A stretch of DNA of 64,000 bases from G965267335 sp965267335 (GTDB taxonomy: Bacteria > Bacteroidota > Bacteroidia > Cytophagales > JAAEPT01): NCBI GenBank assembly GCA_965267335.1, contig OZ253953.1, positions 2,294,001 to 2,358,000 on the forward strand. The letters are read 5' to 3'. Shown one piece after another: positions 53,209-61,977 of this stretch (its first letter is position 1; every line of letters starts with the position of its first letter). Below the pieces are notes generated by a model. That model searched no databases and was not told where the DNA came from. It saw nothing but the letters and a program-made list of their open reading frames with translations. A program made the position numbers and the translations under genes.

Positions 53209-54519
53209 ATGAAGAATAACAAGAAATACATTGACCAGAGGGGTGTAACTATAATCACTCCAATACAAAAAGGGAAGTTGAATGCCTTGACAGAGCTTTT
53301 GGGTAATATTGGGGCAGATGATGTAGGAGGAGGGATTGTTCCGTTTGAAAAAATAGAAACACTTCATTTTGGGCGATGGTTTTTAATGACTGATGCCAAA
53401 GTTTCCGATGGTAAAGGGAAATATTCGGAAGATAATAAGTTCCCGGATAGCTTGGTGTTTACGAGCAACTTTGATGGAAGCTTGGATGAACACCTGAATG
53501 AAGTGATAACCAAGAGCAGGGAGGCCATAATTCAAGTTTATGGTCACTGTGAGGGTTTTCCATCAGGAGTCCCTTCAGACAAGGAAATTATCAGTTATCT
53601 AAAAAAGCATGTCAAAAGAAACCAACTATTCTGGCCGGCAATTCGGGGAGGCACAGTAGAGCAGTTGAAAGGAGAATCTGAGCTAAGAAACAGAATCCAA
53701 GGATTCTTGAATGAGAGTCTACGAATAGAAGGATTTGGCAAGAGCTCTCCGGAGCAAATAAAACAGTCAATTATTGATTTTGTCAAAGGACAACCTGATT
53801 TGAAATGGGCATTGGAACCAAGAGCAAAACCATCATTCGGCTGGAAACTAAAATACTATGGTACTTTGGTGCTAAAACTACTATTACTTCTCCCGGTGTT
53901 GCTTGTATTAGGATTATGGATGTTGATAGTAGGAATATTCAATAGGAAAGATAATAAGTACCGGTCAGTGATCAGGCGGTCAAGAGATTTTGAGGCTCTT
54001 TTGAAAAACGAAGACCGAATTTTCATGAATCAGTTGACTGTATATGGAGGGCTTAAGAAACCTTATTGGTATCGAACAACCCAGCTCAAACTGGGGCTTT
54101 GGCTTTTTGCCTTGAATGGTGTGTACAGGTCCAATAAAGGCAAGTTGAGTGGCATTGAAACAATCCATTTTGCTAGATGGACCATTTTCAATAAAGGTAA
54201 AAATGTGATTTTTCTCAGTAATTATGATGGGGCCTGGGAGATTTACTTGAGTGAATTTATTGATCGCTCGGCAGCGGCTATGAACCTGACCTTCGGAACG
54301 ACAATAGCGTATCCCAAAGTCAAGGGTTCGCTTGGGGAGGGGGCACATGATGAACAAGCTTTTAAAACAGTTGTTCGAAACAATCAGTACCCTTGCCAGG
54401 TGTGGTACAGTGCCTATCCAACACTGACCGTAAAAAACATTCTTAATAATCATCAAATCAGACAAGGGCTCTCCGGCAAAAGCAAGGAAAGTGTATCAGA
54501 CTGGCTTAAAAGATTCTAG
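53209..54519 (+). CDS. duplicated-domain membrane protein of the peroxidase operon
   Basis: 436 aa. Two related halves flank one long hydrophobic segment (about 217-243): IETLHFGRWFLM...LVFTSNFDGSLDEHLNEVI (about 46-105) and IETIHFARWTIF...VIFLSNYDGAWEIYLSEFID (about 314-360). Each half has the HF-x-RW strand and a SN(F/Y)DG motif, consistent with a small alpha/beta domain. No family name is recalled with confidence. It lies 1 base after the catalase-like gene and 2 before the DyP gene. A structural relation to the alpha+beta barrel of DyP and chlorite dismutase is a guess only. Confidence 0.65.
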   Translation: MKNNKKYIDQRGVTIITPIQKGKLNALTELLGNIGADDVGGGIVPFEKIETLHFGRWFLMTDAKVSDGKGKYSEDNKFPDSLVFTSNFDGSLDEHLNEVITKSREAIIQVYGHCEGFPSGVPSDKEIISYLKKHVKRNQLFWPAIRGGTVEQLKGESELRNRIQGFLNESLRIEGFGKSSPEQIKQSIIDFVKGQPDLKWALEPRAKPSFGWKLKYYGTLVLKLLLLLPVLLVLGLWMLIVGIFNRKDNKYRSVIRRSRDFEALLKNEDRIFMNQLTVYGGLKKPYWYRTTQLKLGLWLFALNGVYRSNKGKLSGIETIHFARWTIFNKGKNVIFLSNYDGAWEIYLSEFIDRSAAAMNLTFGTTIAYPKVKGSLGEGAHDEQAFKTVVRNNQYPCQVWYSAYPTLTVKNILNNHQIRQGLSGKSKESVSDWLKRF

Positions 54520-54521
54520 TT

Positions 54522-55988
54522 ATGAGTAAAGTTGAACTTAATGACATACAAGGCATCGTCATTAAAGGTTATGGTGCCATGCCACATGCAACATATTTAT
54601 TGCTTCATTTTGATGCCCTGGATCAAACACGTAAATGGTTATTGGAATTAAGCACTCAGATAACTGATGCTGCAACTTCAACTAAAGATATTGATCGTGC
54701 TCTAAATATATCCTTTACGAACTCCGGAATGCGAGGTTTAGGCCTGGATACAGATGTTATGAATACCTTCTCCAGGGAGTTTGATGAAGGTATGGTTACG
54801 GATCACAGGCAAAGGATCCTGGGGGATTTTGGTGAAAGCGACCCTCAAAATTGGGAGTGGGGTGCCTCCGAAGACAAAAATTCTGTCCAGGCTTGTTTGA
54901 TGGTTTTTGCCAAAACAAAAGAAATATTGGAGCAAGAACTAAACGTACAAAAGAACCAGTTGAGTAAATATGGAATCAATGCAATAAAGGAACTAACGAC
55001 TCACTGGCTTCCTGAAAACAAAGAGCATTTTGGATTTCGGGATGGTATTGCAAACCCTGTAATGAAAAATTCTGACAGGAATGAAGAGAAAGAACATCCC
55101 GCTAACCTTATAAACCCAGGAGAATTCGTCTTCGGTTATAAGAATGAATATGATAAATATCCAATCAGCCCGCATGTAAGTCCGGAATCGGACAAAAATA
55201 ACCTACTACCAACCCATCCGGAACATAGTAATCGGAAGGACCTGGGCTACAATGGTAGTATGATGGTATTTAGGCAAATGGAGCAGGATGTGACCGGTTT
55301 CTGGAAGTTTATCCATGAAAAAGTGGAAGAACAGAACCAGGGTGGGGCCAACACCACCATCGAACGAATGTCTGCCAAGATGGTGGGAAGGTGGCAGGAT
55401 GGGAGTCCCTTGGCAAAGTGTCCTATTGCTCCTGATGAAAAGTATGCCGGGTTTGATAATTTTGGTTACGCTCAAAAAGACTTTGATGGATTCAATTGTC
55501 CAATTGGTGCGCACATACGAAGAACGAATCCCAGGGACAATTTCTTGAGGAATAGCACCAATAGTAGGGAAAAAGATATGGAAAAGTCTCAGAAATTCAT
55601 GAAGAGATTCAGAATACTGAGGAGAGGAAGAACCTACGGTCCTCCGGTATCATCGAAAATGAATCCCCATGAAATAGTGCTGACTAAGCCGGATAATGTT
55701 GAAAGGGGAATTCATTTTATTTGTTTCAATACTAACATCGGTCGACAGTTTGAGCTTATACAACAAACCTGGGTGAACAACCCAAAGTTTGCTGGTTTAT
55801 ATGAAGACCCGGACCCGATTATTGGCTACCCTGAAATTATGGGTGAAGGGGCGACAACAACCTTTACCGAACAGGCAAAGCCATTGAGAAGAAAGGTTAC
55901 CGGTATTCCCAGATTTGTTCAGATTAAAGGGGGAGCATATTTTTTTATGCCGGGAATAAAGGCTCTTAAATACCTGGCTTCGGAGTGA
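54522..55988 (+). CDS. DyP-type haem peroxidase
   Basis: 488 aa. N-terminal LNDIQGIVIKGYGAMPHATYLLLHF (the DIQG motif), Asp174 in FGFRDGIANPV (the GxxDG catalytic aspartate), NPGEFVFGY, then GAHIRRTNPRD with the proximal haem ligand His331, and the late LIQQTWVNNPKF...GYPEI. Longer than classical bacterial DyPs (about 310-350), in the size class of fungal and other long DyPs. No signal peptide, so probably cytosolic or membrane-associated through partners. DyPs use H2O2 to oxidise dyes, lignin-like phenolics or Mn. Third gene of the redox operon. No encapsulin shell gene is seen nearby. Confidence 0.93.
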   Translation: MSKVELNDIQGIVIKGYGAMPHATYLLLHFDALDQTRKWLLELSTQITDAATSTKDIDRALNISFTNSGMRGLGLDTDVMNTFSREFDEGMVTDHRQRILGDFGESDPQNWEWGASEDKNSVQACLMVFAKTKEILEQELNVQKNQLSKYGINAIKELTTHWLPENKEHFGFRDGIANPVMKNSDRNEEKEHPANLINPGEFVFGYKNEYDKYPISPHVSPESDKNNLLPTHPEHSNRKDLGYNGSMMVFRQMEQDVTGFWKFIHEKVEEQNQGGANTTIERMSAKMVGRWQDGSPLAKCPIAPDEKYAGFDNFGYAQKDFDGFNCPIGAHIRRTNPRDNFLRNSTNSREKDMEKSQKFMKRFRILRRGRTYGPPVSSKMNPHEIVLTKPDNVERGIHFICFNTNIGRQFELIQQTWVNNPKFAGLYEDPDPIIGYPEIMGEGATTTFTEQAKPLRRKVTGIPRFVQIKGGAYFFMPGIKALKYLASE

Positions 55989-55993
55989 TAAAT

Positions 55994-57016
55994 ATGTCAA
56001 CAATACCAAATAAACTAACCCATCAGCTATTGTTCGTTCTGTTCAGCTGCATGGTATTTATTGGCTGTAAGGCAGTAGGAAAGAAACTCGCGAGTGGTGC
56101 TATCATTGGAGTAAAAGAACAGAGGACAGCAGAGTATGTAGAAGGGATGGTGGAGAATATCGTGGCCAATTCAAGAGATCAACTTCTTGGTGATACCACG
56201 GCTCAAAAGATTGATTCTCTTTTGGATAAAGTCATGTATAGACTAAGAACAGGTGTCGATAGTATGACAACTTCTGTTCGTGATAGTCTTCTCAATGAGT
56301 ATACTTCTTTGAAGATTAAAAAAATAATACTTGAAGCAGGTGAGGGTTTAAATGTCACACTTGCTCAGGCCAGAGAGAACTTATTGGGAAGCAGGACAAA
56401 GGTGCTCATCGGGCAAATAAGAGATGAATTACTGGGCGACAGTACCTTGTTGTCTATTGCTGCAATTCGCGATGAACTACTTGGGGATGCGACAAAGCAA
56501 AGAATAGATTCCTTGCTGAAGAGTAGCATAACTACGATTTCTACCGGGTTTGAGAACGAAATTAAACCACAGATCGAAGCTACTTTACAATCAGCAGGAA
56601 GAACCGTGGAAGACACCATAGATGCGGTGACCTGGGCCCTCATAGGTTTGATATTAGTGTTGGTAGGAGCTGTTGCTTTTATCTGGAGAAAGTTTTCAAC
56701 CCGGAAGAGAATTATGAAAATCCTGACTCAGGAAATAGATAAAATAAAAAGTCAGGAACAGTATGATGAGTTGGTTGCCGAGATCAGGAAGCGTACACTC
56801 AATGAGAATCTGGAGCAATCATTTCAAAAAATTCTCAAGCAGGACAATCTATATCAACAAGAGGAATGGATCGATAAGGACAAGCGATTACTCAATGAAC
56901 TTGCTAGTGTCCTTGATGCAAAGCTCAGTAAGGACGATCTATCAAGAATAAGTCAGGTTATCGCAGAGAAAGGGCTGCAATCACATTTTGATAGTGTCCG
57001 CAGGAAAAAGGGATGA
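55994..57016 (+). CDS. coiled-coil lipoprotein with RD-LLGD repeats
   Basis: 340 aa from the ATG at 55994 (an in-frame GTG three codons earlier, at 55985, overlaps the DyP stop and is less likely). Lipobox VFIGC with Cys25. Then a run of about five imperfect ~20- to 35-residue repeats of the form RD-x-LLGD-x-T-x-x-x-I-DSLL (for example near SRDQLLGDTTAQKID, RDELLGDSTLLS and RDELLGDATKQRIDSLL), a membrane helix at about 212-232 (WALIGLILVLVGAVAFIW), and a charged cytosolic helical end. Having both a lipobox and an inner helix suggests either a false lipobox or a protein spanning between membranes. Fourth gene of the redox operon. Confidence 0.6.
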   Translation: MSTIPNKLTHQLLFVLFSCMVFIGCKAVGKKLASGAIIGVKEQRTAEYVEGMVENIVANSRDQLLGDTTAQKIDSLLDKVMYRLRTGVDSMTTSVRDSLLNEYTSLKIKKIILEAGEGLNVTLAQARENLLGSRTKVLIGQIRDELLGDSTLLSIAAIRDELLGDATKQRIDSLLKSSITTISTGFENEIKPQIEATLQSAGRTVEDTIDAVTWALIGLILVLVGAVAFIWRKFSTRKRIMKILTQEIDKIKSQEQYDELVAEIRKRTLNENLEQSFQKILKQDNLYQQEEWIDKDKRLLNELASVLDAKLSKDDLSRISQVIAEKGLQSHFDSVRRKKG

Positions 57017-57032
57017 CTTTTAAACCTATATC

Positions 57033-58904
57033 ATGTTTTTTAAAAGGATAATTCAATCCATAGTTGGCTTCTTTGTTCGACTATTCACAAAGAAGTCAGG
57101 AAAAAAAGTTCAACGGCTTATAAAAAAACTTCAGCAGGATTCCTGTGATGATGGAGTTCAGGAGGAGCTTTATCAGGCCCTGGATGAAGCGCCAGGTTCA
57201 ATTGAGAAACGAGTTCCTAAATCAGTGGAACTGCAATATGCAATGGCAGATGCGATGCTATCTCGTGAAATAAAACCAAGGACAACAGAGGAGCGAGAAA
57301 CACAAAGAGTGGAAAGAAAAAGTATCAGGCAACAGAAAAGAAGAGCGAATAGAAGTCGAAGGTTAGAGCGAAAAGCTGAGCGCGAGAGAAGAAGGGCAGA
57401 CCTGCAGGAAGCTAAGGAGGAAAGATGGGAAGAAAGCAAAACTGGAAAGCGATATATTTGGCAAAATGCCATCAGAAGCCAAACAGTACAACCTTTATAT
57501 GTATTCTACCCCAGAAGCCTGGAGGAGATTATTGATATCGTGGAAGATGCAAATGAGCTTGGACTTCAAGTGCGAGCGGTGGGTTCGGGGCATTCAGCCT
57601 CCGATATTGCTACAACTTCCGATTACTTGCTGTATACACATGGAATTGATGAACCCCTTGAATTGGACAAATCAGTTTTAAAGGAAGATGCCCAGTCGCT
57701 GTGTTTATTCGAGGCAGAGTCCGGGATGACCGTGCGTGAGTTAAATGGTGAACTGGAAGATATTGGGTACGCCTTGCCTAATGCTGGTGGCTCAGATGTA
57801 CAAACCATCATGGGGGCTGTCTCAACTTCAACTCATGGTTCGGGAATTAGTCTTGGTGCCTACCCTGACCTCATCAGATCTTTTGTTTTGGTGACCACGG
57901 GTGGAGAAGTCTATCGTGTGGAGCCTAAAGATGGGATTACTGATCCTGATAAATATAATGATGAAGACATTCCTCTTATTCAAGACGATGACTGGTTCTA
58001 CGCGTCATTGGTAAGTATGGGGAGTATGGGTATCGTGTACTCGGTAATTATGGAAGTTGTGCCATTATATTGGCTTAAAGAATCAAGAAAATTAATGAAA
58101 TGGAGTTATCTCAAACCATTACTGGAAGATGGTCGTGTGATTCAGGAGAATGAGCATCTCGAAGTGTACATAAACCCATACATGACCGATGGCGATCACA
58201 CTTGTGTCGTAACTACAAGGAATAAAGTTAAGGCTGAAATAAGACCTAAAGGACCTGACGGAAGAAGAAATTTTTTATCAAGTCTGTTGATGTCTTTTAG
58301 TATTACCCCTAAGGTACTGTTGCAAATGTTTATGTTGATTCCACATAAAACACCAAAGTTTATTGACAGGGCTATGAAGGCATTGGAAGATGAGGAATAC
58401 ATAGACAAAAGCTACAAGGTGCTGAATCAGGGTCTCAAGCAAGTGAAAACGGTCGGTACGGCAATTGAGATTGGTTTTTCAATGAATGATTATCTGTCTG
58501 CAGTAGATCGTATTTTTGAAATAGCGGAGAAAAGAGCTTTGATTGGATGCCAGTACGTTACATCGCCTTTTGCCCTTCGTTTTGTAAAAGAAAGTAAGGC
58601 TTATCTTTCGATGATGAATGGTCAGGATACCTGTATGATTGAAATTCCAACATTGACCAAGTCACTGGGCAGGGTTGATATACTACAGCATTTTCAGTCT
58701 GAACTCTACGCTATGGGAGGGAGGCCACACTGGGGACTGGAAGTGGATCATTTGACCGGAAGCAATGACCTAATCAAGAAGATGTATCCCAAGTATGATA
58801 GGTTTATCAAGGTGTACCGTGAACTAAATTCAAAGGGTACCTTTAACAATAGTTTTACTGATCGAGTAGGTTTTTCTGAAATAAACTATAAATCAGTTAA
58901 TTGA
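57033..58904 (+). CDS. GULO/ALO-type FAD-linked oxidase with basic N-terminal extension
   Basis: 623 aa. The first ~145 residues are unusual: an N-terminal hydrophobic patch (IIQSIVGFFVRLF), then an Arg-rich coiled-coil-like stretch (about 85-135, KRRANRSRRLERKAERERRR). Then the PCMH-type FAD-binding domain (about 150-345): RSLEEIIDIVEDANELGLQVRAVGSGHSASD with His187 at the usual site of covalent FAD attachment, GYALPNAGGSDVQTIMGAVSTSTHGSG. The C-terminal ALO/GULO domain ends GGRPHWGLEVDHL. Enzymes of this family oxidise sugar lactones or alditols and release H2O2. Fifth and last gene of the redox operon; its tail overlaps the convergent WG gene by 8 bases. Confidence 0.85.
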   Translation: MFFKRIIQSIVGFFVRLFTKKSGKKVQRLIKKLQQDSCDDGVQEELYQALDEAPGSIEKRVPKSVELQYAMADAMLSREIKPRTTEERETQRVERKSIRQQKRRANRSRRLERKAERERRRADLQEAKEERWEESKTGKRYIWQNAIRSQTVQPLYVFYPRSLEEIIDIVEDANELGLQVRAVGSGHSASDIATTSDYLLYTHGIDEPLELDKSVLKEDAQSLCLFEAESGMTVRELNGELEDIGYALPNAGGSDVQTIMGAVSTSTHGSGISLGAYPDLIRSFVLVTTGGEVYRVEPKDGITDPDKYNDEDIPLIQDDDWFYASLVSMGSMGIVYSVIMEVVPLYWLKESRKLMKWSYLKPLLEDGRVIQENEHLEVYINPYMTDGDHTCVVTTRNKVKAEIRPKGPDGRRNFLSSLLMSFSITPKVLLQMFMLIPHKTPKFIDRAMKALEDEEYIDKSYKVLNQGLKQVKTVGTAIEIGFSMNDYLSAVDRIFEIAEKRALIGCQYVTSPFALRFVKESKAYLSMMNGQDTCMIEIPTLTKSLGRVDILQHFQSELYAMGGRPHWGLEVDHLTGSNDLIKKMYPKYDRFIKVYRELNSKGTFNNSFTDRVGFSEINYKSVN

Positions 58905-61900
58905 TCCAATTAAGGGTAGTGGTATTGAAATATCGGGTCGATTCTGTTGTTTTTATTTTGAGCACATTCGTTCCTATCGGCTCTACCGTCAACCATTGGT
59001 CTGAATTGATGAGCAGTTCTCCGCTTTTGTTGATAATACTAAATTGAAATGATCTTTCGGCCAATACCGCTCCATTCTTCAGCTTTCTGATTTTATGATA
59101 TTGAACAGGGATGTTTTTCTCAGGAACCCCAATATAATCTCCATTGCCATCAATTATCATTTTCTCCCTGATGTCCTCAGTTGGTTTGACCTGAAGTTTG
59201 TATTCTGGTTTTTTGCTCAGTAATGTACCGTCCTTGAGCAGATATTCAGTTCCGTCTTTTGAAGTTACTGTAGCGGAACCGAATTCATTGAAGGAGGATA
59301 CTTTAAAATATTTTGGCTTAAGAATCCAATTACCCTCCGAGTTAACCATTCCCCATTTTCCTTTTTTGCTGACCTTGTAAAATCCATCATTAGCATTTCT
59401 GATTTGCATAAATTTGGGTTTTAGAATTTCATTGTTGGTCGCTACACTGAAAAGCCCTTTTCCTTTGTTTGTACTACACAAGAAGGTGCTGTCTCCCAGA
59501 TAACTGATGCGCTTATAGTAGGTTTCTCCAAATTTTTCGCCAGTACTAGACATGATACCCATGGAGCCTGATCGGTTGTACTTGTATGCGAAAAAGGTGC
59601 TTTTTGCTATGGGCTTGACAAGGGCATAGCGGGCACTATCGACTATTGTTCCTTCGGTATTCATGAGACCGCATTTTCTTTTGTCCCTGTAGACACCTAC
59701 TCCGGCCTCATTGATTTTTACCGATTTATTTTGGCCTTCTGGGTTGGTGATTTTTCCGGATTCATCGATTATATAGAATAGCTCATCTTTTTGTATGCTG
59801 GCGTAGCCATTCTGGAACATTGTTGCATATCGGACGTCTTCTTTGAGTAGAAATTTTCCTGATGGAAGAAGAAAGTTATAAGTCGAATCTTTTTTCACAA
59901 GAGCAACCTTTTCGTTTTCTGCTATGATATGCAGTTTTTCGGTTGGACCTGAGAGCTTCCCATTAGAATCATAGATGTAATATGTAGGTTTATAATGTGT
60001 ACATATCACAACTTCAGGACTGGTATTAATTGAACGTGTGTTTATTGGTAACCTAACGGTGGAGTCTTCGCTTGCCACGGACCAGGTAGTATAAACTCTG
60101 CCGTATATGATGGAATCCAGCAGCACTATGCTATCATAAATTGGCGGAGTGTAAAAGGATTTAAAATCTGACCTAGGCAATAAGTAAATATTGTCCTTGA
60201 GGTTGCGGGTTGCCTGGAATATGTGAGGGTAGTAGTGGTTACCCGGAATATAATTTCGTACAGTGTACGTTTGTTCGACAGATTGTGGGTTGGGTTTTAA
60301 TTTATAAGTAAGCTTATCAAGCCTAAGATTCAGGAAATCAATCTCACCGTCATCCTGTGTGGCAATAAAAAATTTGTTCCTGATCAGGCGAATGTTTGTA
60401 TAATCCCGGGTTGATTGTCTAATATACCAGTCGCTTTCGGCTGTCCACACACCATAGTTAACACACATGATAGATTGGTATACATCTTCAGGGGCCATGC
60501 TGTAATCATTGAGTTTGTGTCGGTAGAATATCCTTACATCACCGATCTGTTTTTCATAGAGTTCGTAATAGTTGTTTTGATCATAGCGAACTTTGCCGGT
60601 TTTGCCGTAGTTGACAATTGTCTTGGCATAGAGGTTACCATATGAGCCGGGTATTAGTTCCGCTTTCAGGTTTTCTGTTCCTTTGCTTACAATTTTTTTG
60701 TTCACGGCAAGTAGTTTGACATGTGCCAGGTCATACCAATCTTTAATTGAAGCACTGTTAATGTCTATTTCAAATACCTGAACGGAAGAGTCAGGTTTTA
60801 CGCAGGCGGCCCGATCATCTGCGATTAATCGGATTTGTATATAATCTGGTCCGGTGAGTGTGTCACCGTTGATATTAATGAGCCCAAGCATTGTGTTCAA
60901 TTTATACTTTGTAAATACTCTGGGGTGTATATCAACTCCTTCAAAAGGGTATAGCTGGTCAAACTCAGCTCCGGTAAGCTGAACTCCATTTTCGTCAAGA
61001 AGCCCGAATTTATTGTAGAGCTGAAATATCACCCTATTTGAATGCCCGGAAGAATACAATCTGGTATAGGTAGAATCAGATAAAATCTTTCCTGTGAGGT
61101 CCATAAGACCATACTTTCTACCTTCCCGGTAGATATGAAAGTAGTTGTCAAATGGTAATGCCCTATGATTAAAGTCATCATTGACTACGTACTTATCATG
61201 AAGATCGTAGAGTATAATTCGGTCCTTCTGCTGAAGACGCATGAACCGGTCTCCGAAGTACCGTATGGTAGTGTATTTCGGGGGAAAATAGATTACTTCA
61301 TGCTTCTTAGTATTGTTTGATATATAGGGTAAGGTTCGTTTGTATCCGAGCTTCCCATCCTTGTAAAAAAGGATGCCTTTGTCATAGTATTTTAGGCTAT
61401 CATATTCGATAGGCAGGTAAGGTTCCCCGGATAGATCGACAATACCGGTTTTGTCTCCTGAGAATACCTGAAGGTGTTTTTGATCCAGTACGGTTATTTT
61501 TTTTAGGTTGAGATGCTTCAAGTATGAGGTTCCTTCCTCATCAGTGAGATATACTTTTTGAGGTTCGTAAATCATTTGATAAACCCGGTCGTTAAAAAAA
61601 AATGGTGATACGCTATCCGCTAGGATTTCTAGCTTTAGGCGACTCTTTTCGATTATAAGCAGAGAATATTTACCCTGTTTTATTGCGAGGTAGTTCGATT
61701 GATGTTGCCAAACTGAGTCGTAGTATTGTGTTGACAGAAATTCACCTGAGCCGTTAATTACGTTCCAACCTTGTTTGGATTTTATGATACCACTTCTGAG
61801 CTTGTTGTCATAGGCGCACTGATCGTTTATTGCCTCAACCACCACTGCTCCGTTTTCATCTATTAAACCACAGCCCTCCGAAGAATATATCGGAAACAGC

Positions 61901-61977
61901 TCTTGTGCTTTAGAGCTGCCTCCGGAATAGATTAAAAAAAGTAATATGAGAAAATTAAAAAAGTTCGTTGAGCGCAT
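58897..61977 (-). CDS. exported WG-repeat protein
   Basis: About 1026 aa from the ATG at 61977 (an ATG four codons upstream is also open). Signal peptide about 1-24 (ending SKAQ). The rest is built from WG-type repeats (YKVSKKGKWGMVNSEGNWILKPKYFKV is the clearest; others such as YREGRKYGLMDLTGKILSDSTY and YDKGILFYKDGKLGYK). WG repeats usually form beta-propeller-like sheets for protein contacts. Function unknown. Its start overlaps the end of the upstream lipoprotein gene by 23 bases, so the two are translated together and may act as a pair. Confidence 0.8.
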   Translation of the reverse strand: MRSTNFFNFLILLFLIYSGGSSKAQELFPIYSSEGCGLIDENGAVVVEAINDQCAYDNKLRSGIIKSKQGWNVINGSGEFLSTQYYDSVWQHQSNYLAIKQGKYSLLIIEKSRLKLEILADSVSPFFFNDRVYQMIYEPQKVYLTDEEGTSYLKHLNLKKITVLDQKHLQVFSGDKTGIVDLSGEPYLPIEYDSLKYYDKGILFYKDGKLGYKRTLPYISNNTKKHEVIYFPPKYTTIRYFGDRFMRLQQKDRIILYDLHDKYVVNDDFNHRALPFDNYFHIYREGRKYGLMDLTGKILSDSTYTRLYSSGHSNRVIFQLYNKFGLLDENGVQLTGAEFDQLYPFEGVDIHPRVFTKYKLNTMLGLININGDTLTGPDYIQIRLIADDRAACVKPDSSVQVFEIDINSASIKDWYDLAHVKLLAVNKKIVSKGTENLKAELIPGSYGNLYAKTIVNYGKTGKVRYDQNNYYELYEKQIGDVRIFYRHKLNDYSMAPEDVYQSIMCVNYGVWTAESDWYIRQSTRDYTNIRLIRNKFFIATQDDGEIDFLNLRLDKLTYKLKPNPQSVEQTYTVRNYIPGNHYYPHIFQATRNLKDNIYLLPRSDFKSFYTPPIYDSIVLLDSIIYGRVYTTWSVASEDSTVRLPINTRSINTSPEVVICTHYKPTYYIYDSNGKLSGPTEKLHIIAENEKVALVKKDSTYNFLLPSGKFLLKEDVRYATMFQNGYASIQKDELFYIIDESGKITNPEGQNKSVKINEAGVGVYRDKRKCGLMNTEGTIVDSARYALVKPIAKSTFFAYKYNRSGSMGIMSSTGEKFGETYYKRISYLGDSTFLCSTNKGKGLFSVATNNEILKPKFMQIRNANDGFYKVSKKGKWGMVNSEGNWILKPKYFKVSSFNEFGSATVTSKDGTEYLLKDGTLLSKKPEYKLQVKPTEDIREKMIIDGNGDYIGVPEKNIPVQYHKIRKLKNGAVLAERSFQFSIINKSGELLINSDQWLTVEPIGTNVLKIKTTESTRYFNTTTLNWIN

